Shown here: piece after piece, positions 1-7,802 of the stretch
How positions within the stretch are numbered: position 1 is the stretch's first letter
Layout: the number at the start of each line of letters is the position of its first letter
Source of the DNA: Actinomycetes bacterium
GTDB taxonomy: Bacteria; Actinomycetota; Actinomycetes; Actinomycetales; Microbacteriaceae
Direction: 5' to 3'
Assembly (NCBI GenBank): GCA_023450335.1
Contig: JAEXHA010000054.1
Location: forward strand, 1-31,432
DNA length: 31,432 nucleotides
Notes under the pieces: model-generated
What the model saw: only the letters and a program-made list of their open reading frames with translations
Databases searched by the model: none
Told to the model about the DNA's origin: nothing
Translations under genes and position numbers: made by a program

Positions 1-303
1 CTCATAGGCCTGCGCGCGGCCCTCGCCGGCGCCGACCTCGTCATCACGGGCGAGGGCTCGTTCGACGGCCAGTCGGCGGCCGGCAAGGTGCCGTCCTTCG
101 TGGCGGAACAGGCCAGGGCGGCCGGCGTGCCGGTGGCCCTCGTCGCGGGGCGGATCGCCGAGGATGCCGACCTGTCGGCGTTCCCGGCATCCATCTCTCT
201 CAGCGAACTGGCCGGCAGTGCCGCGGCCTCGCAGGCCGAACCCGCGCACTGGCTGCGCGCTGCGGGCGCCGCCCTGGCCCGCCGCTTCGCTGCCGGGCGC
301 TGA
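1..303 (+). CDS. Glycerate kinase, C-terminal fragment (5' end outside window)
   Basis: Reading frame 1 is open from the first base to a TGA at 301-303 and gives about 100 residues. They contain the glycerate kinase C-terminal signature GADLVITGEGSFDGQSAAGK, followed by an alternating strand/helix tail. The family phosphorylates D-glycerate with ATP, to 2- or 3-phosphoglycerate depending on the type, and feeds photorespiration-like or glyoxylate carbon into glycolysis in the cytosol. Only the last quarter of the usual roughly 370-aa protein is present, so the start and the N-terminal lobe cannot be judged. It ends 61 bases before the converging pgm stop codon. Family assignment is fairly firm because the GEGxxDxQ...GK stretch is characteristic; subtype is not assigned. 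Confidence 0.85.
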   Translation, partial: LIGLRAALAGADLVITGEGSFDGQSAAGKVPSFVAEQARAAGVPVALVAGRIAEDADLSAFPASISLSELAGSAAASQAEPAHWLRAAGAALARRFAAGR

Positions 304-364
304 GCGCTTGCCACTCGAGGTGGCTTGCACCGCCGTCCGCGCGGGTGACGGGGGTCCCGGCAGC

Positions 365-2008
365 TCAGCCGGCGTCGAGCGCGGTCGAGACGACGGCCCG
401 CGCCTCGGCCTGTACTTCGGCGAGGTGCTCGGGGCCGCGCAACGACTCGGCGTAGAGCTTGTAGACGTCCTCGGTGCCTGACGGCCGCGCGGCGAACCAC
501 GCGTGCTCGGTCTGTACCTTGAGTCCGCCGATCGCGGCGGCGTTGCCGGGGGCATGCGACAGCCGTGCCAGAATCGGCTCGCCGGCCAGCGTGTCGGCGG
601 CGACCGCCTCGGGTGACAGCTGCGCGAGCTTCGCCTTCTGGGCGGGGGATGCCGGAGCGTCGACGCGCTGATAGGCCGAGGCGCCGAACTCCGCCTCGAG
701 CTCGGCGTAGCGCTGCGACGGCGTCTTGCCGGTCACGGCGAGGATCTCGGCGGCCAGGAGGCACAGCAGGATGCCGTCCTTGTCGGTCGTCCACACCGTG
801 CCGTCGGTGCGCAGGAAGGACGCCCCCGCCGACTCTTCGCCGCCGAAGGCGACCGAGCCGTCGAGCAGTCCGGGCACGAACCACTTGAACCCGACCGGCA
901 CCTCGAGCAGCGTGCGCTCCAGTGACGAAGCCACCCGATCGATGATCATCGACGACACCAGAGTCTTACCGATGGCGGCGTCGACGGGCCAGCCGGGACG
1001 GTGGCGGAACAGGTAGTCGATCGCCACGGCCAGATAGTGGTTGGGGTTCATGAGTCCCGCGTCGGGTGTCACGATGCCGTGCCGGTCGGCGTCGGCGTCG
1101 TTTCCGGTGAGGATGTCGTACTCGTCGCGCCGGGCCACCAGCGCCGCCATGGCGGAAGGCGAGCTCGGGTCCATGCGGATCTTCTCGTCCCAGTCGAGCG
1201 TCATGAACCGCCAGGTCGGGTCGACGTCGGGGTTCACGACCGTCAGGTCGAGTCCGTAGCGCTCGCCGATGAGGGCCCAGTACTCCACCGAGGCGCCGCC
1301 GAGCGGGTCGGCGCCGACGCGCACGCCGGCGCGGCGGATCGCCTCGACGTCGATGACGTTCTGCAGGTCGGCGACGTATGCCTCGCGGAAGTCATGGCTG
1401 CCCAGCGTCGTGGTGTCGATGTCGGCGAAACGCGTGCGGGCGACGCCGTCGAGGCCGGCGGTGATGAGGGCGTTGGCGCGGTCGGCGATCCAGCCCGTGG
1501 CGTCGGTGTCGGCGGGGCCACCGTGCGGCGGGTTGTACTTGAAACCGCCGTCGCGCGGCGGGTTGTGCGATGGTGTCACCACGATGCCGTCGGACCGTGC
1601 GGGATCGTCGGCGGCGAGGGTGCGGTTGTAGGTGAGGATCGCGTGCGACAGTGCCGGGGTGGGCACCCACGAGTCGCGGGCGTCCACGCGCACGTCGACA
1701 CCGTTGCCGGCGAGCACCTCGATGGCCGACCGCTCAGCCGGCCGAGAAAGGCCGTGGGTGTCGCGGCCGAGGAACAGCGGGCCGGTGATGCCCTGCTCGC
1801 GCCGATAGTCGACGATCGCCTGGGTCGTGGCCAGGATGTGGTCTTCATTGAAGCTCGTCGTCAGCGATGAGCCGCGGTGCCCGCTCGTGCCGAACGCGAC
1901 GCGCTCGGCCGGCACCGTCGCATCCGGCTTTCGGTCGTAGTACGCGTCGATCAGTTCATCGATGTCGATCAGGTCGGATGCTTCTGCGGGCTGTCCTGCG
2001 CGGCTCAT
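365..2008 (-). CDS. pgm: Phosphoglucomutase (alpha-D-glucose phosphate-specific)
   Basis: This 547-aa enzyme interconverts glucose-1-phosphate and glucose-6-phosphate, linking glycolysis with glycogen and cell-wall sugar-nucleotide synthesis. All four phosphohexomutase signatures are visible: the phosphoserine loop TPSHNPP with Ser147, the metal loop as GNDADADRHG, the sugar loop GGEESAGASF and the phosphate-binding loop RPSGTEDVYKLY near the C terminus. Length and the spacing of TSGHRG (residues 41-46) to the active Ser match E. coli Pgm (546 aa). The ATG at 2008 is preferred over upstream in-frame codons because conserved sequence begins soon after it and a -10-like CAGACT lies 6 bases upstream, which suggests a leaderless transcript. 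It diverges from pheA and converges on the glycerate kinase gene. Confidence 0.95.
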   Translation of the reverse strand: MSRAGQPAEASDLIDIDELIDAYYDRKPDATVPAERVAFGTSGHRGSSLTTSFNEDHILATTQAIVDYRREQGITGPLFLGRDTHGLSRPAERSAIEVLAGNGVDVRVDARDSWVPTPALSHAILTYNRTLAADDPARSDGIVVTPSHNPPRDGGFKYNPPHGGPADTDATGWIADRANALITAGLDGVARTRFADIDTTTLGSHDFREAYVADLQNVIDVEAIRRAGVRVGADPLGGASVEYWALIGERYGLDLTVVNPDVDPTWRFMTLDWDEKIRMDPSSPSAMAALVARRDEYDILTGNDADADRHGIVTPDAGLMNPNHYLAVAIDYLFRHRPGWPVDAAIGKTLVSSMIIDRVASSLERTLLEVPVGFKWFVPGLLDGSVAFGGEESAGASFLRTDGTVWTTDKDGILLCLLAAEILAVTGKTPSQRYAELEAEFGASAYQRVDAPASPAQKAKLAQLSPEAVAADTLAGEPILARLSHAPGNAAAIGGLKVQTEHAWFAARPSGTEDVYKLYAESLRGPEHLAEVQAEARAVVSTALDAG

Positions 2009-2014
2009 GGACTC

Positions 2015-2020
2015 AGTCTG
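2015..2020 (-). promoter_or_regulatory. Putative -10 box of leaderless pgm transcript
   Basis: CAGACT read leftwards, six bases before the pgm ATG. It differs from the TAnnnT pattern seen upstream of serS, the lipid kinase and others only in its first base. No convincing -35 is visible, and there is no Shine-Dalgarno sequence before this start. Confidence 0.45.
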
Positions 2021-2076
2021 CCTTCTCCGCGCCGCGCTGTCATGGCCGGGCTCGGGACGGGGTGCCGCCGCGAGGC

Positions 2077-2082
2077 TAGGCT
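2077..2082 (+). promoter_or_regulatory. Putative -10 box of leaderless pheA transcript
   Basis: TAGGCT eight bases before the pheA GTG. No good Shine-Dalgarno lies in the gap, so the transcript probably starts at or very near the start codon. This box also argues against the longer in-frame starts further upstream, which would run into the pgm promoter. Confidence 0.5.
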
Positions 2083-2090
2083 TGACCCCC

Positions 2091-3050
2091 GTGAGCACCG
2101 ATCCCGCCGCGCCCGTCCGTCGCACGTACAGCTACCTCGGACCGGCCGGGACTTTCACCGAGGCCGCGCTCTCGCAGGTCCCCGAAGCCCGCGACCAGAT
2201 CTGGAAGCCCGTGCGCAACGTCGGCGAGGCGCTCGCCGATGTCGTCGAGGGGCGATCGGATGCCGCGATGATCGCCATCGAGAACTCTGTGGACGGTGGG
2301 GTCTCGACCGCGCAGGACGCGCTGGCGACGATGCCCGGCCTGCGCATCGTGGGGGAGTACCTCGTCCCCGTCGACTTTGTATTGGTCAGCCGCCCCGGGC
2401 AGCGCCTCGAGGACGTGTCGCTCGTGGCAGCCCACCCCGTCGCGTACGCGCAGTGCCTGCGCTGGCTCAGCGTCCACCTCCCCGAGCACGCGCACATCCC
2501 GGCGGCCAGCAACGTGTCCTCCGCCGTGGGCATCGTCGACGGGATCAGTGATGCGGATGCGGCGATCGCGCCCCCCGGCATCCTCGAGCATTACGACCTC
2601 GAGCTGCTGGCCGAGCACATCGGCGACAACGAGAGCGCGGTGACCCGGTTCGTGCTGGTCAGTCGCACGGTCGCCCCGGCCGAGCCCACCGGCGCCGACA
2701 AGACCTCGCTCATCGTCGAGCTGCCCGAAGACCACCCGGGCGCCCTGCTGGAGCTGCTCGAGCAGTTCGCGACTCGCGGCATCAACCTGTCGCTGCTGGC
2801 GTCACGCCCCATCGGTGACGCGCTCGGACGCTACCGTTTCGTGATCGACGCCGATGGGCATGTGCAGGACGAGCGCATGGCCGACGCGCTCCTGGGCCTG
2901 CGGCGCTTCTCACCCAAAGTCATCTTCCTGGGCTCGTATCCTCGCGCCGACCGCGCGATCGTGCGGTACCCGCAGCGGTATTCCGATGACGTGTTCGTCG
3001 AAGCGCGTGACTGGCTGCGGGGGCTCATCTCAGGCGAGCCCGAGATCTGA
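2091..3050 (+). CDS. pheA: Prephenate dehydratase
   Basis: This 319-aa cytosolic enzyme converts prephenate to phenylpyruvate, the committed step of phenylalanine synthesis. The N-terminal catalytic domain (about residues 12-190) begins YLGPAGTFTEAAL and includes the substrate-binding ENSVDGGVSTAQDAL segment and the catalytic TRF triad at Thr185-Arg186-Phe187. A C-terminal ACT domain (about 205-285) carries a GALLELL segment and the ASRP/GRYRFVID stretch that form the Phe-binding site in relatives, so feedback inhibition by phenylalanine is expected. There is no chorismate mutase domain, which is normal for actinobacterial stand-alone PheA. The GTG start is chosen because homology starts just after it and a -10 box precedes it. 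It converges on the LLM gene after a 114-bp gap in which I see no gene. Confidence 0.93.
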   Translation: MSTDPAAPVRRTYSYLGPAGTFTEAALSQVPEARDQIWKPVRNVGEALADVVEGRSDAAMIAIENSVDGGVSTAQDALATMPGLRIVGEYLVPVDFVLVSRPGQRLEDVSLVAAHPVAYAQCLRWLSVHLPEHAHIPAASNVSSAVGIVDGISDADAAIAPPGILEHYDLELLAEHIGDNESAVTRFVLVSRTVAPAEPTGADKTSLIVELPEDHPGALLELLEQFATRGINLSLLASRPIGDALGRYRFVIDADGHVQDERMADALLGLRRFSPKVIFLGSYPRADRAIVRYPQRYSDDVFVEARDWLRGLISGEPEI

Positions 3051-3164
3051 ACCCGCCCGGGCCGCCGTACGGGTTGAACGGGTCGTCGCGCGAGTGCACC
3101 ACCCTGTGTCGCGTGGCGCGGCAGCCGTGACGCCGTGCGCGGAGCAGAGCGGGGCGGCGCGGGG

Positions 3165-4211
3165 TCAGGCCGCGAGCAGCTCGAGGGTCTGAGCGCGGCC
3201 GGTGGCGGCATTCATCGGCTCGGCGTCGTACGCGCCGGCGACCGGCGAGACCATGACCTCGTCGACTCCGTGCCGGTCGGCGAAGGCCGCGACAGCGGAC
3301 GCCGTTTCGGCACCGGTGCCGACGAACCAGCGCCGAAGCATCGCGTCGAGGATCGGCGAGGCGAGCTGGTCGGTCGCCTCGGCAGCCGCGGCCTGCTCCA
3401 CCGTCTCCAGCGGCGTGAGCGGCCGGTTGCCGCGCAGCCGGGCCATCATGCGCACCTGCGGCAGCGCACGGGCGGCGGCCTCATCGGCGGTGGGTGCGGC
3501 GATGACGTTGGCGGTGAGGAAGGTGCGGGGCGCCGCGAGGGCCTCGGACGGCTGGAATCCGGTGCGGTACAGGTCGAGCGCCCGCTCGAGTCCCTCGCCC
3601 GAGAAATGGTTCGCGAACACATACGGCAGGCCCATGGCCGCGGCCAGCTGCGCCGAGTAGTCGCTGGACCCCAGCAGCCACACCTCGGGCGTGGTCGCTG
3701 CTACCGGAGTGGCGTGGACGTCGTAGGTGCCGCCCGAGGTGAAGCGCACGGTCGCACCGTCGGCCGACAGCAGCGAGGTGATATCGCGGATGTGGTCGGG
3801 GAAGCGCTCGACATCGCTCGTGGTGCCCGACTGGCGCAGCAACTGGGTGATCACCGGGTCGCTGCCGGGCGCCCGCCCGATGCCGAGGTCGACGCGGCCC
3901 GGCGCGAGGGCCTCGAGTGCGGCGAACTGCTCGGCCACGACGAGGGGGGAGTGGTTGGGCAGCATGACGCCGCCCGACCCGACGCGGATGCGCACGGTGC
4001 GGGCGGCCGCCGCAGCCGCCAACACCGGTGGTGTCGTCGAGGCGACCGCCGGCATGTTGTGATGTTCGGCGAACCAGTAGCGCCGATAGCCCAGGTCGTC
4101 GGCGCGCTGCGCGAGACCGAGAGAGGCCGCGACTGCCTGCGCGCTGGTCTGCCCGGTGCGCACGGGCACAAGGTCGAGGACGGACAGGGCGGGGCGGTCT
4201 GAGGTGCTCAT
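3165..4211 (-). CDS. LLM-class flavin-dependent oxidoreductase, MsnO8 type
   Basis: This 348-aa protein is a luciferase-like TIM-barrel monooxygenase or oxidoreductase. The opening LSVLDLVPVRTGQT, then RYWFAEHHN and the GGVMLPNHSPLVVAEQF segment are the hallmark of the 'luciferase family oxidoreductase, group 1' (MsnO8) subfamily, whose members normally bind FMN and whose substrates are mostly unknown. GRAPGSDP lies after the ALAPGRVDLGIG strand, as in the family. I start at the ATG at 4211 because an upstream in-frame start would add only 11 unconserved residues; no clear ribosome site or -10 was found. It is single-gene, convergent with pheA, and 65 bases downstream of the lipid kinase stop on the same strand, so co-transcription is not obvious in either direction. 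Confidence 0.88.
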   Translation of the reverse strand: MSTSDRPALSVLDLVPVRTGQTSAQAVAASLGLAQRADDLGYRRYWFAEHHNMPAVASTTPPVLAAAAAARTVRIRVGSGGVMLPNHSPLVVAEQFAALEALAPGRVDLGIGRAPGSDPVITQLLRQSGTTSDVERFPDHIRDITSLLSADGATVRFTSGGTYDVHATPVAATTPEVWLLGSSDYSAQLAAAMGLPYVFANHFSGEGLERALDLYRTGFQPSEALAAPRTFLTANVIAAPTADEAAARALPQVRMMARLRGNRPLTPLETVEQAAAAEATDQLASPILDAMLRRWFVGTGAETASAVAAFADRHGVDEVMVSPVAGAYDAEPMNAATGRAQTLELLAA

Positions 4212-4276
4212 CGTCAGGATCAACCGCGCGCCGGCGTCCGGCATTCCACGCGGCGCCGACGGGCGCGGCGGCCGCG

Positions 4277-5281
4277 CTACGCCGTCGACGCCGGTGAGTC
4301 GTGGCCGGACGGAACACGCACCAGCAGCGACCCCGCTGCCACGCGCACCGCCATGTGTACGGCTTCACCGAACTCGTCGCCGTCCAGCTGCACCGGCTGC
4401 ACTGCCTGCGCCGCGACGTCGATGCCGGTCCCCTTCGTGTAGCGGATCGAATTGTCACGAGTGCTCAGCGCCAGGATCTGCCGGCCCGCGCGAAACCGGC
4501 GCAGCACGCTGTTGTCCCATGCGACGCGGCGCCATACGAGCAACCAGCCGAACGGGTTCTTAGGCTGGAAGATCGCGATGTCCAGTTGCCCGTCGGTGAT
4601 CGACGCTTCGGGGATGAGCTCGAGTCCGGCCGGCAGCGACCCGCAGTTGGCGATCAGCACGCTCTGCACCTGGGCTCGGTGCATCCGGTGCCCGACCACC
4701 TGGTACATCACGGGGAACGGCTTGGCGTTGACCAGCGAACGTGCGGCACCGTCGACATAGGCGACCCAGCCGACCTTCTTCTTCAGATCGCCGCTGGTGT
4801 TCGCGATCATCGCGGCGTCGAGGCCCATGCCGCCCATCACGACGAAGGCGTGCTCGACCGTTTCGCCGTCGGGACGCCGCAGCGCCGCGAAGCCCACGTC
4901 GATCGGCAGAGTGTCGCCGTCGAAGGTGGCGCGCACCATCGCTTCGGGATCATCGAGGGGAAGGTGCAGGTTGCGCGCGAGCAGATTGCCCGTGCCGCTG
5001 GGCACGATCGTGAGGGGCACTCCCGATCCGCTCATCGCCTCAGAGACGGCGCGCACCGTTCCGTCGCCTCCGGCGACCAGCACCGCGTCGACGCCTTCTT
5101 TCAACGCCACACGCGCGATGTCGTCGCCGAGGTCATCGATCGTCGTCTCGAAGTCCAGCGGCTCGGCCCAGCCCGCCTCGGCCGAAAGTCGCGCAACGGT
5201 GGCGCGCAGCGCGTCGGCATCCACCTTGATCGGATTGCAGATCAACGCCGCGCGGCGGGAGGAGCTCGGAGCGTCCGTCAT
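4277..5281 (-). CDS. Diacylglycerol kinase family lipid kinase (DagK/YegS type)
   Basis: This 334-aa protein has the DAGK catalytic fold. It opens with AALICNPIKVDAD, carries the nucleotide loop VAGGDGTVRAVSEAM, and then has the IVPSGTGNLLARNL stretch. The C-terminal beta-rich lobe includes the GMGLDA motif and DGQLDIAIF. Such enzymes phosphorylate diacylglycerol, or a related lipid, at the membrane surface using ATP. The substrate here cannot be read from sequence. The ATG at 5281 is taken over an in-frame GTG nine bases upstream because a leaderless-type -10 (TATCGT) ends seven bases before the ATG. It is divergent from serS across only 62 bp, so the two promoters share the gap. Confidence 0.88.
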   Translation of the reverse strand: MTDAPSSSRRAALICNPIKVDADALRATVARLSAEAGWAEPLDFETTIDDLGDDIARVALKEGVDAVLVAGGDGTVRAVSEAMSGSGVPLTIVPSGTGNLLARNLHLPLDDPEAMVRATFDGDTLPIDVGFAALRRPDGETVEHAFVVMGGMGLDAAMIANTSGDLKKKVGWVAYVDGAARSLVNAKPFPVMYQVVGHRMHRAQVQSVLIANCGSLPAGLELIPEASITDGQLDIAIFQPKNPFGWLLVWRRVAWDNSVLRRFRAGRQILALSTRDNSIRYTKGTGIDVAAQAVQPVQLDGDEFGEAVHMAVRVAAGSLLVRVPSGHDSPASTA

Positions 5282-5288
5282 GAAGGTC

Positions 5289-5294
5289 ACGATA
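5289..5294 (-). promoter_or_regulatory. Putative -10 box of leaderless lipid kinase transcript
   Basis: TATCGT read leftwards ends seven bases before the ATG at 5281. It would place transcription start at the start codon. No Shine-Dalgarno is seen, in line with leaderless translation. Confidence 0.5.
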
Positions 5295-5331
5295 GCGTCA
5301 GGCCGTCGGCGAGGGCCTTGCGGCTCGTCGG

Positions 5332-5337
5332 TAGACT
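5332..5337 (+). promoter_or_regulatory. Putative -10 box of leaderless serS transcript
   Basis: TAGACT ends six bases before the serS ATG. There is no ribosome site between, so serS is likely translated from a leaderless mRNA. The same hexamer recurs at 7659-7664 upstream of tRNA-Ser(TGA). Confidence 0.55.
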
Positions 5338-5343
5338 TGCCGG

Positions 5344-6621
5344 ATGATCGATCTCGCCGTTCTCCGCGACAATCCCGAGCTGGTCAAGCGCTCGCAGGTG
5401 GCGCGGGGCGAGTCGCCCGACACCGTGGACGCCGCGCTGGCGGCCGACCGTGACCGGCGCGCCGCGCTTGCGCTGTACGAAGAGTTGCGTGCGGCCCAGA
5501 ACGTCCACGGCAAGAAGGTCGCGAAGGCGCCGAAGGACGAGAAGGCGGCCCTGGTGGCCGAGGCCAAGCAGCTCAGCGACGACGTGAAGCAGGCTCAGCG
5601 TGCGGTCACCACCGCCGAAGAGACAGCCACCGCGGCCATGGCGCGGATCGAGAACATCGTCATCGAGGGGGTGCCGGCGGGGGGCGAGGACGACTTCGTC
5701 ACTCTGCGCACCCACGGCGAGCCCGCCGCGTTCGACTTCGACCCGCGTGATCACCTCGCGCTCGGCGAGAAGCTCGGCGCTATCGACATGGAGCGCGGCG
5801 CGAAGGTCTCGGGCGCCCGATTCTCTTTCCTCACCGGCATCGGTGCGCGGCTCGAGCTCGCGCTGATGAACCTGGGGCTCGAGCGGGCCGTCGCCGGAGG
5901 CTTCATCCCCATGATCCCCCCGACGCTCGTGCGTCCCGAGGTCATGCGTGGCACCGGCTTCCTCGGTCAGCACGCCGATGAGGTCTACCACCTCGATGGT
6001 GAAGACCTGTACCTGGTCGGCACCAGCGAGGTGCCGCTGGCCGGTTACCACATGGACGAGATCATCGACCTGTCTGCCGGCCCGAAACGGTACGCAGGCT
6101 GGTCGACCTGCTATCGCCGCGAGGCGGGTGCCGCCGGTAAGGACACCCGCGGCATCATCCGCATGCACCAGTTCAACAAGCTCGAGATGTTCGTCTACAC
6201 GACACAGGACGAAGCCGAAGCCGAACACCTGCGGCTGGTCGAGATGCAGGAGCGCATGCTGCAGGACCTCGGCCTGGCGTACCGCGTCATCGATGTCGCC
6301 GCCGGCGACCTGGGCTCGTCGGCCGCCCGCAAGTACGACGTCGAGGCGTGGGTGCCCACCCAAGGTGCGTACCGCGAGCTGACGTCGACCTCGAACTGCA
6401 CGTCGTACCAGGCGCGGCGCCTCGATGTGCGCCACCGGCCGCTCGTGGACGGTCAGCCGGGCAAGACCGAGTTCGTCGCGACCCTCAACGGCACACTGGC
6501 CACGACGCGCTGGATCGTCGCATTGCTGGAGACACACCAGCGCGAAGACGGCTCGGTGGTGATCCCCGAGGTGCTGCGGCCTTACCTGGGAGGGCTCGAG
6601 GTCGCGGAGCCGATCGCGTGA
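5344..6621 (+). CDS. serS: Serine--tRNA ligase
   Basis: This 425-aa class II aminoacyl-tRNA synthetase charges tRNA-Ser (and tRNA-Sec where present) with serine. The N-terminal helical arm (about residues 25-105, rich in Ala, Lys, Glu) is the long coiled coil that grips the extra arm of tRNA-Ser. The catalytic core shows GTSEVPLAGYH, the motif 2 region with CYRREAGAAGKDTRG, TSTSNCTSYQARRL, and motif 3 as TLNGTLATTRWIVALLE with a terminal RPYLGG. Length is normal. The ATG follows a leaderless -10. The stop overlaps the HAD gene start (GTGA), so the two are probably translationally coupled. Two tRNA-Ser genes lie 1.1 and 4.2 kb downstream. Confidence 0.97.
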   Translation: MIDLAVLRDNPELVKRSQVARGESPDTVDAALAADRDRRAALALYEELRAAQNVHGKKVAKAPKDEKAALVAEAKQLSDDVKQAQRAVTTAEETATAAMARIENIVIEGVPAGGEDDFVTLRTHGEPAAFDFDPRDHLALGEKLGAIDMERGAKVSGARFSFLTGIGARLELALMNLGLERAVAGGFIPMIPPTLVRPEVMRGTGFLGQHADEVYHLDGEDLYLVGTSEVPLAGYHMDEIIDLSAGPKRYAGWSTCYRREAGAAGKDTRGIIRMHQFNKLEMFVYTTQDEAEAEHLRLVEMQERMLQDLGLAYRVIDVAAGDLGSSAARKYDVEAWVPTQGAYRELTSTSNCTSYQARRLDVRHRPLVDGQPGKTEFVATLNGTLATTRWIVALLETHQREDGSVVIPEVLRPYLGGLEVAEPIA

Positions 6622-7535
6622 ACGACGCGCAGCTGCCGCCGACGGGCTCGGTGAAGGTCGTTCCCCCCGAGACCGCGGCCGGCATCGTCGAGGAGATCGC
6701 CGATGACGCCGAGAACCCGACCGTCGTCTCGACACGACTGCTCATCGCGCTCGACGTCGACGGCACGGTCGTGCTGGAGGACGAGTCACTGAGTCCGGGT
6801 GTCGTGGATGCCATCGCACACGCGCAGCGGGCCGGTCACGAGGTCATGCTCGCCACGGGCCGGTCGTGGGAGGGCACACGCGGCATCCTCCGGGTGCTCG
6901 ACATCAACCCCGAGTACGTCGTGTGCTCCAACGGTGCCGTCATCCTCAAACGCGTGGACGGCGACTTCGGCGAGGAACTGCATTACGAGCGCGCGCACGT
7001 GGAGACGTTCGATCCCGCCGAGGTGCTGCACTTGCTGCGCGATCACCTGCCCGACGCACGGTACCTCGTCGAGCTGCCCGACGGTCGGCGCCGCTACACC
7101 GAGTTCATGGACGACTGGAATCTCCAGAACGCGCGCCGCGTGCCCTTCGAAGAGCTCGCCTCGCAGCCGGTGTGCCGCGTGGTGGTCGTCTCGCCTGAAG
7201 ACACCGATCAGGATTTCGTCGAGCTGGTCTCGCGCATCGGCCTGAACGAGGTCTCCTACGCGGTGGGCTGGTCGGCGTGGCTCGACATCGCGCCGCAGGG
7301 CGTCGACAAGTCGACGGCGCTCGAACGGGTGCGCGTGTGGCTCGATGTCGCCCCCGAGGACGTGCTGGTCATGGGTGACGGCCGCAACGACGTCGGCATG
7401 CTGCGCTGGGCACGCGACCACGGCGGCCGCGCGATCGCGATGGCGCAGGGCCCCGAAGAGGTGCGGCGTGAGGCGAGCGAGACCACGACATCTGTCCAGG
7501 CCGGTGGGGTCGCCGACATCCTGCGCCGGCTGTAA
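6618..7535 (+). CDS. HAD-superfamily hydrolase, Cof-like
   Basis: This 305-aa predicted phosphatase has the three expected HAD blocks: motif I as DVDGT (Asp46 and Asp48), motif II in LATGRSW, and motif IV as MGDGRNDVGML near residue 253. The sizeable cap between them is of the Cof (C2) kind. Family members dephosphorylate small sugar or nucleotide phosphates in the cytosol; the substrate is not predictable. The GTG at 6618 overlaps the serS stop by four bases, fixing the start and implying one mRNA. The first 38 residues before the HAD core are unconserved and acidic. A longer open frame running back into serS (from 6348) is a shadow and is ignored. Confidence 0.88.
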   Translation: MNDAQLPPTGSVKVVPPETAAGIVEEIADDAENPTVVSTRLLIALDVDGTVVLEDESLSPGVVDAIAHAQRAGHEVMLATGRSWEGTRGILRVLDINPEYVVCSNGAVILKRVDGDFGEELHYERAHVETFDPAEVLHLLRDHLPDARYLVELPDGRRRYTEFMDDWNLQNARRVPFEELASQPVCRVVVVSPEDTDQDFVELVSRIGLNEVSYAVGWSAWLDIAPQGVDKSTALERVRVWLDVAPEDVLVMGDGRNDVGMLRWARDHGGRAIAMAQGPEEVRREASETTTSVQAGGVADILRRL

Positions 7536-7658
7536 CCGTCGTTCCCGCGTCTCCAGTCGGCATCGCCAGGACGCGCGCGGTGCGCCTCACACGCCGTGAA
7601 CGGCGTCTTTCAGCGCCTCCACAGCCATCTGCGTGAGAATTGGTGGTCGGTCCTCGAC

Positions 7659-7664
7659 TAGACT
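7659..7664 (+). promoter_or_regulatory. Putative -10 box upstream of tRNA-Ser(TGA)
   Basis: TAGACT lies 35 bases before the mature tRNA 5' end, a plausible distance for a pre-tRNA leader removed by RNase P. No strong -35 is visible at 16-18 bp spacing. The rest of the 164-bp gap after the HAD gene holds nothing else that I can identify. Confidence 0.45.
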
Positions 7665-7699
7665 CGACCCCTGTTCGAAGGATGCTGCGTGCATCATCG

Positions 7700-7784
7700 G
7701 GAGGGTTGTCCGAGCGGCCGAAGGATCCGGTCTTGAAAACCGGTGGGCAGAAATGTCCCGTGGGTTCGAATCCCACACCCTCCG
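7700..7784 (+). tRNA. tRNA-Ser (anticodon TGA)
   Basis: An 85-nt cloverleaf. The acceptor arm GGAGGGT (7700-7706) pairs with ACCCTCC (7777-7783), followed by discriminator G and no encoded CCA. The anticodon stem CCGGT/ACCGG encloses loop CTTGAAA with anticodon TGA at 7734-7736, which reads UCA and other UCN codons. A long variable arm (about 7744-7759, GGGCA paired with TGTCC) marks a class II serine tRNA. The T arm is GTGGG-TTCGAAT-CCCAC. The LCP gene starts 19 bases after the tRNA with its own ribosome site, so both may be cut from one transcript. Confidence 0.95.
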
Positions 7785-7802
7785 CATTCTGAAAGGACGC
7801 CC

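Noticed and set aside
1001..1870. Long + strand open frame opposite pgm (289 codons)
   Set aside because: It lies wholly within pgm, whose active-site motifs are intact. The frame is open only because GC-rich antisense frames lack stops.
3135..4202. 355-codon + strand frame opposite the MsnO8-type LLM gene
   Set aside because: Product is a low-complexity Arg/Gly/Asp/His-rich string with no family motif, and the opposite strand encodes a clear LLM protein.
5287..6735. 482-codon minus-strand frame across serS
   Set aside because: Antisense shadow of serS; the product is rich in Arg, Asp and Gly without any recognisable fold.
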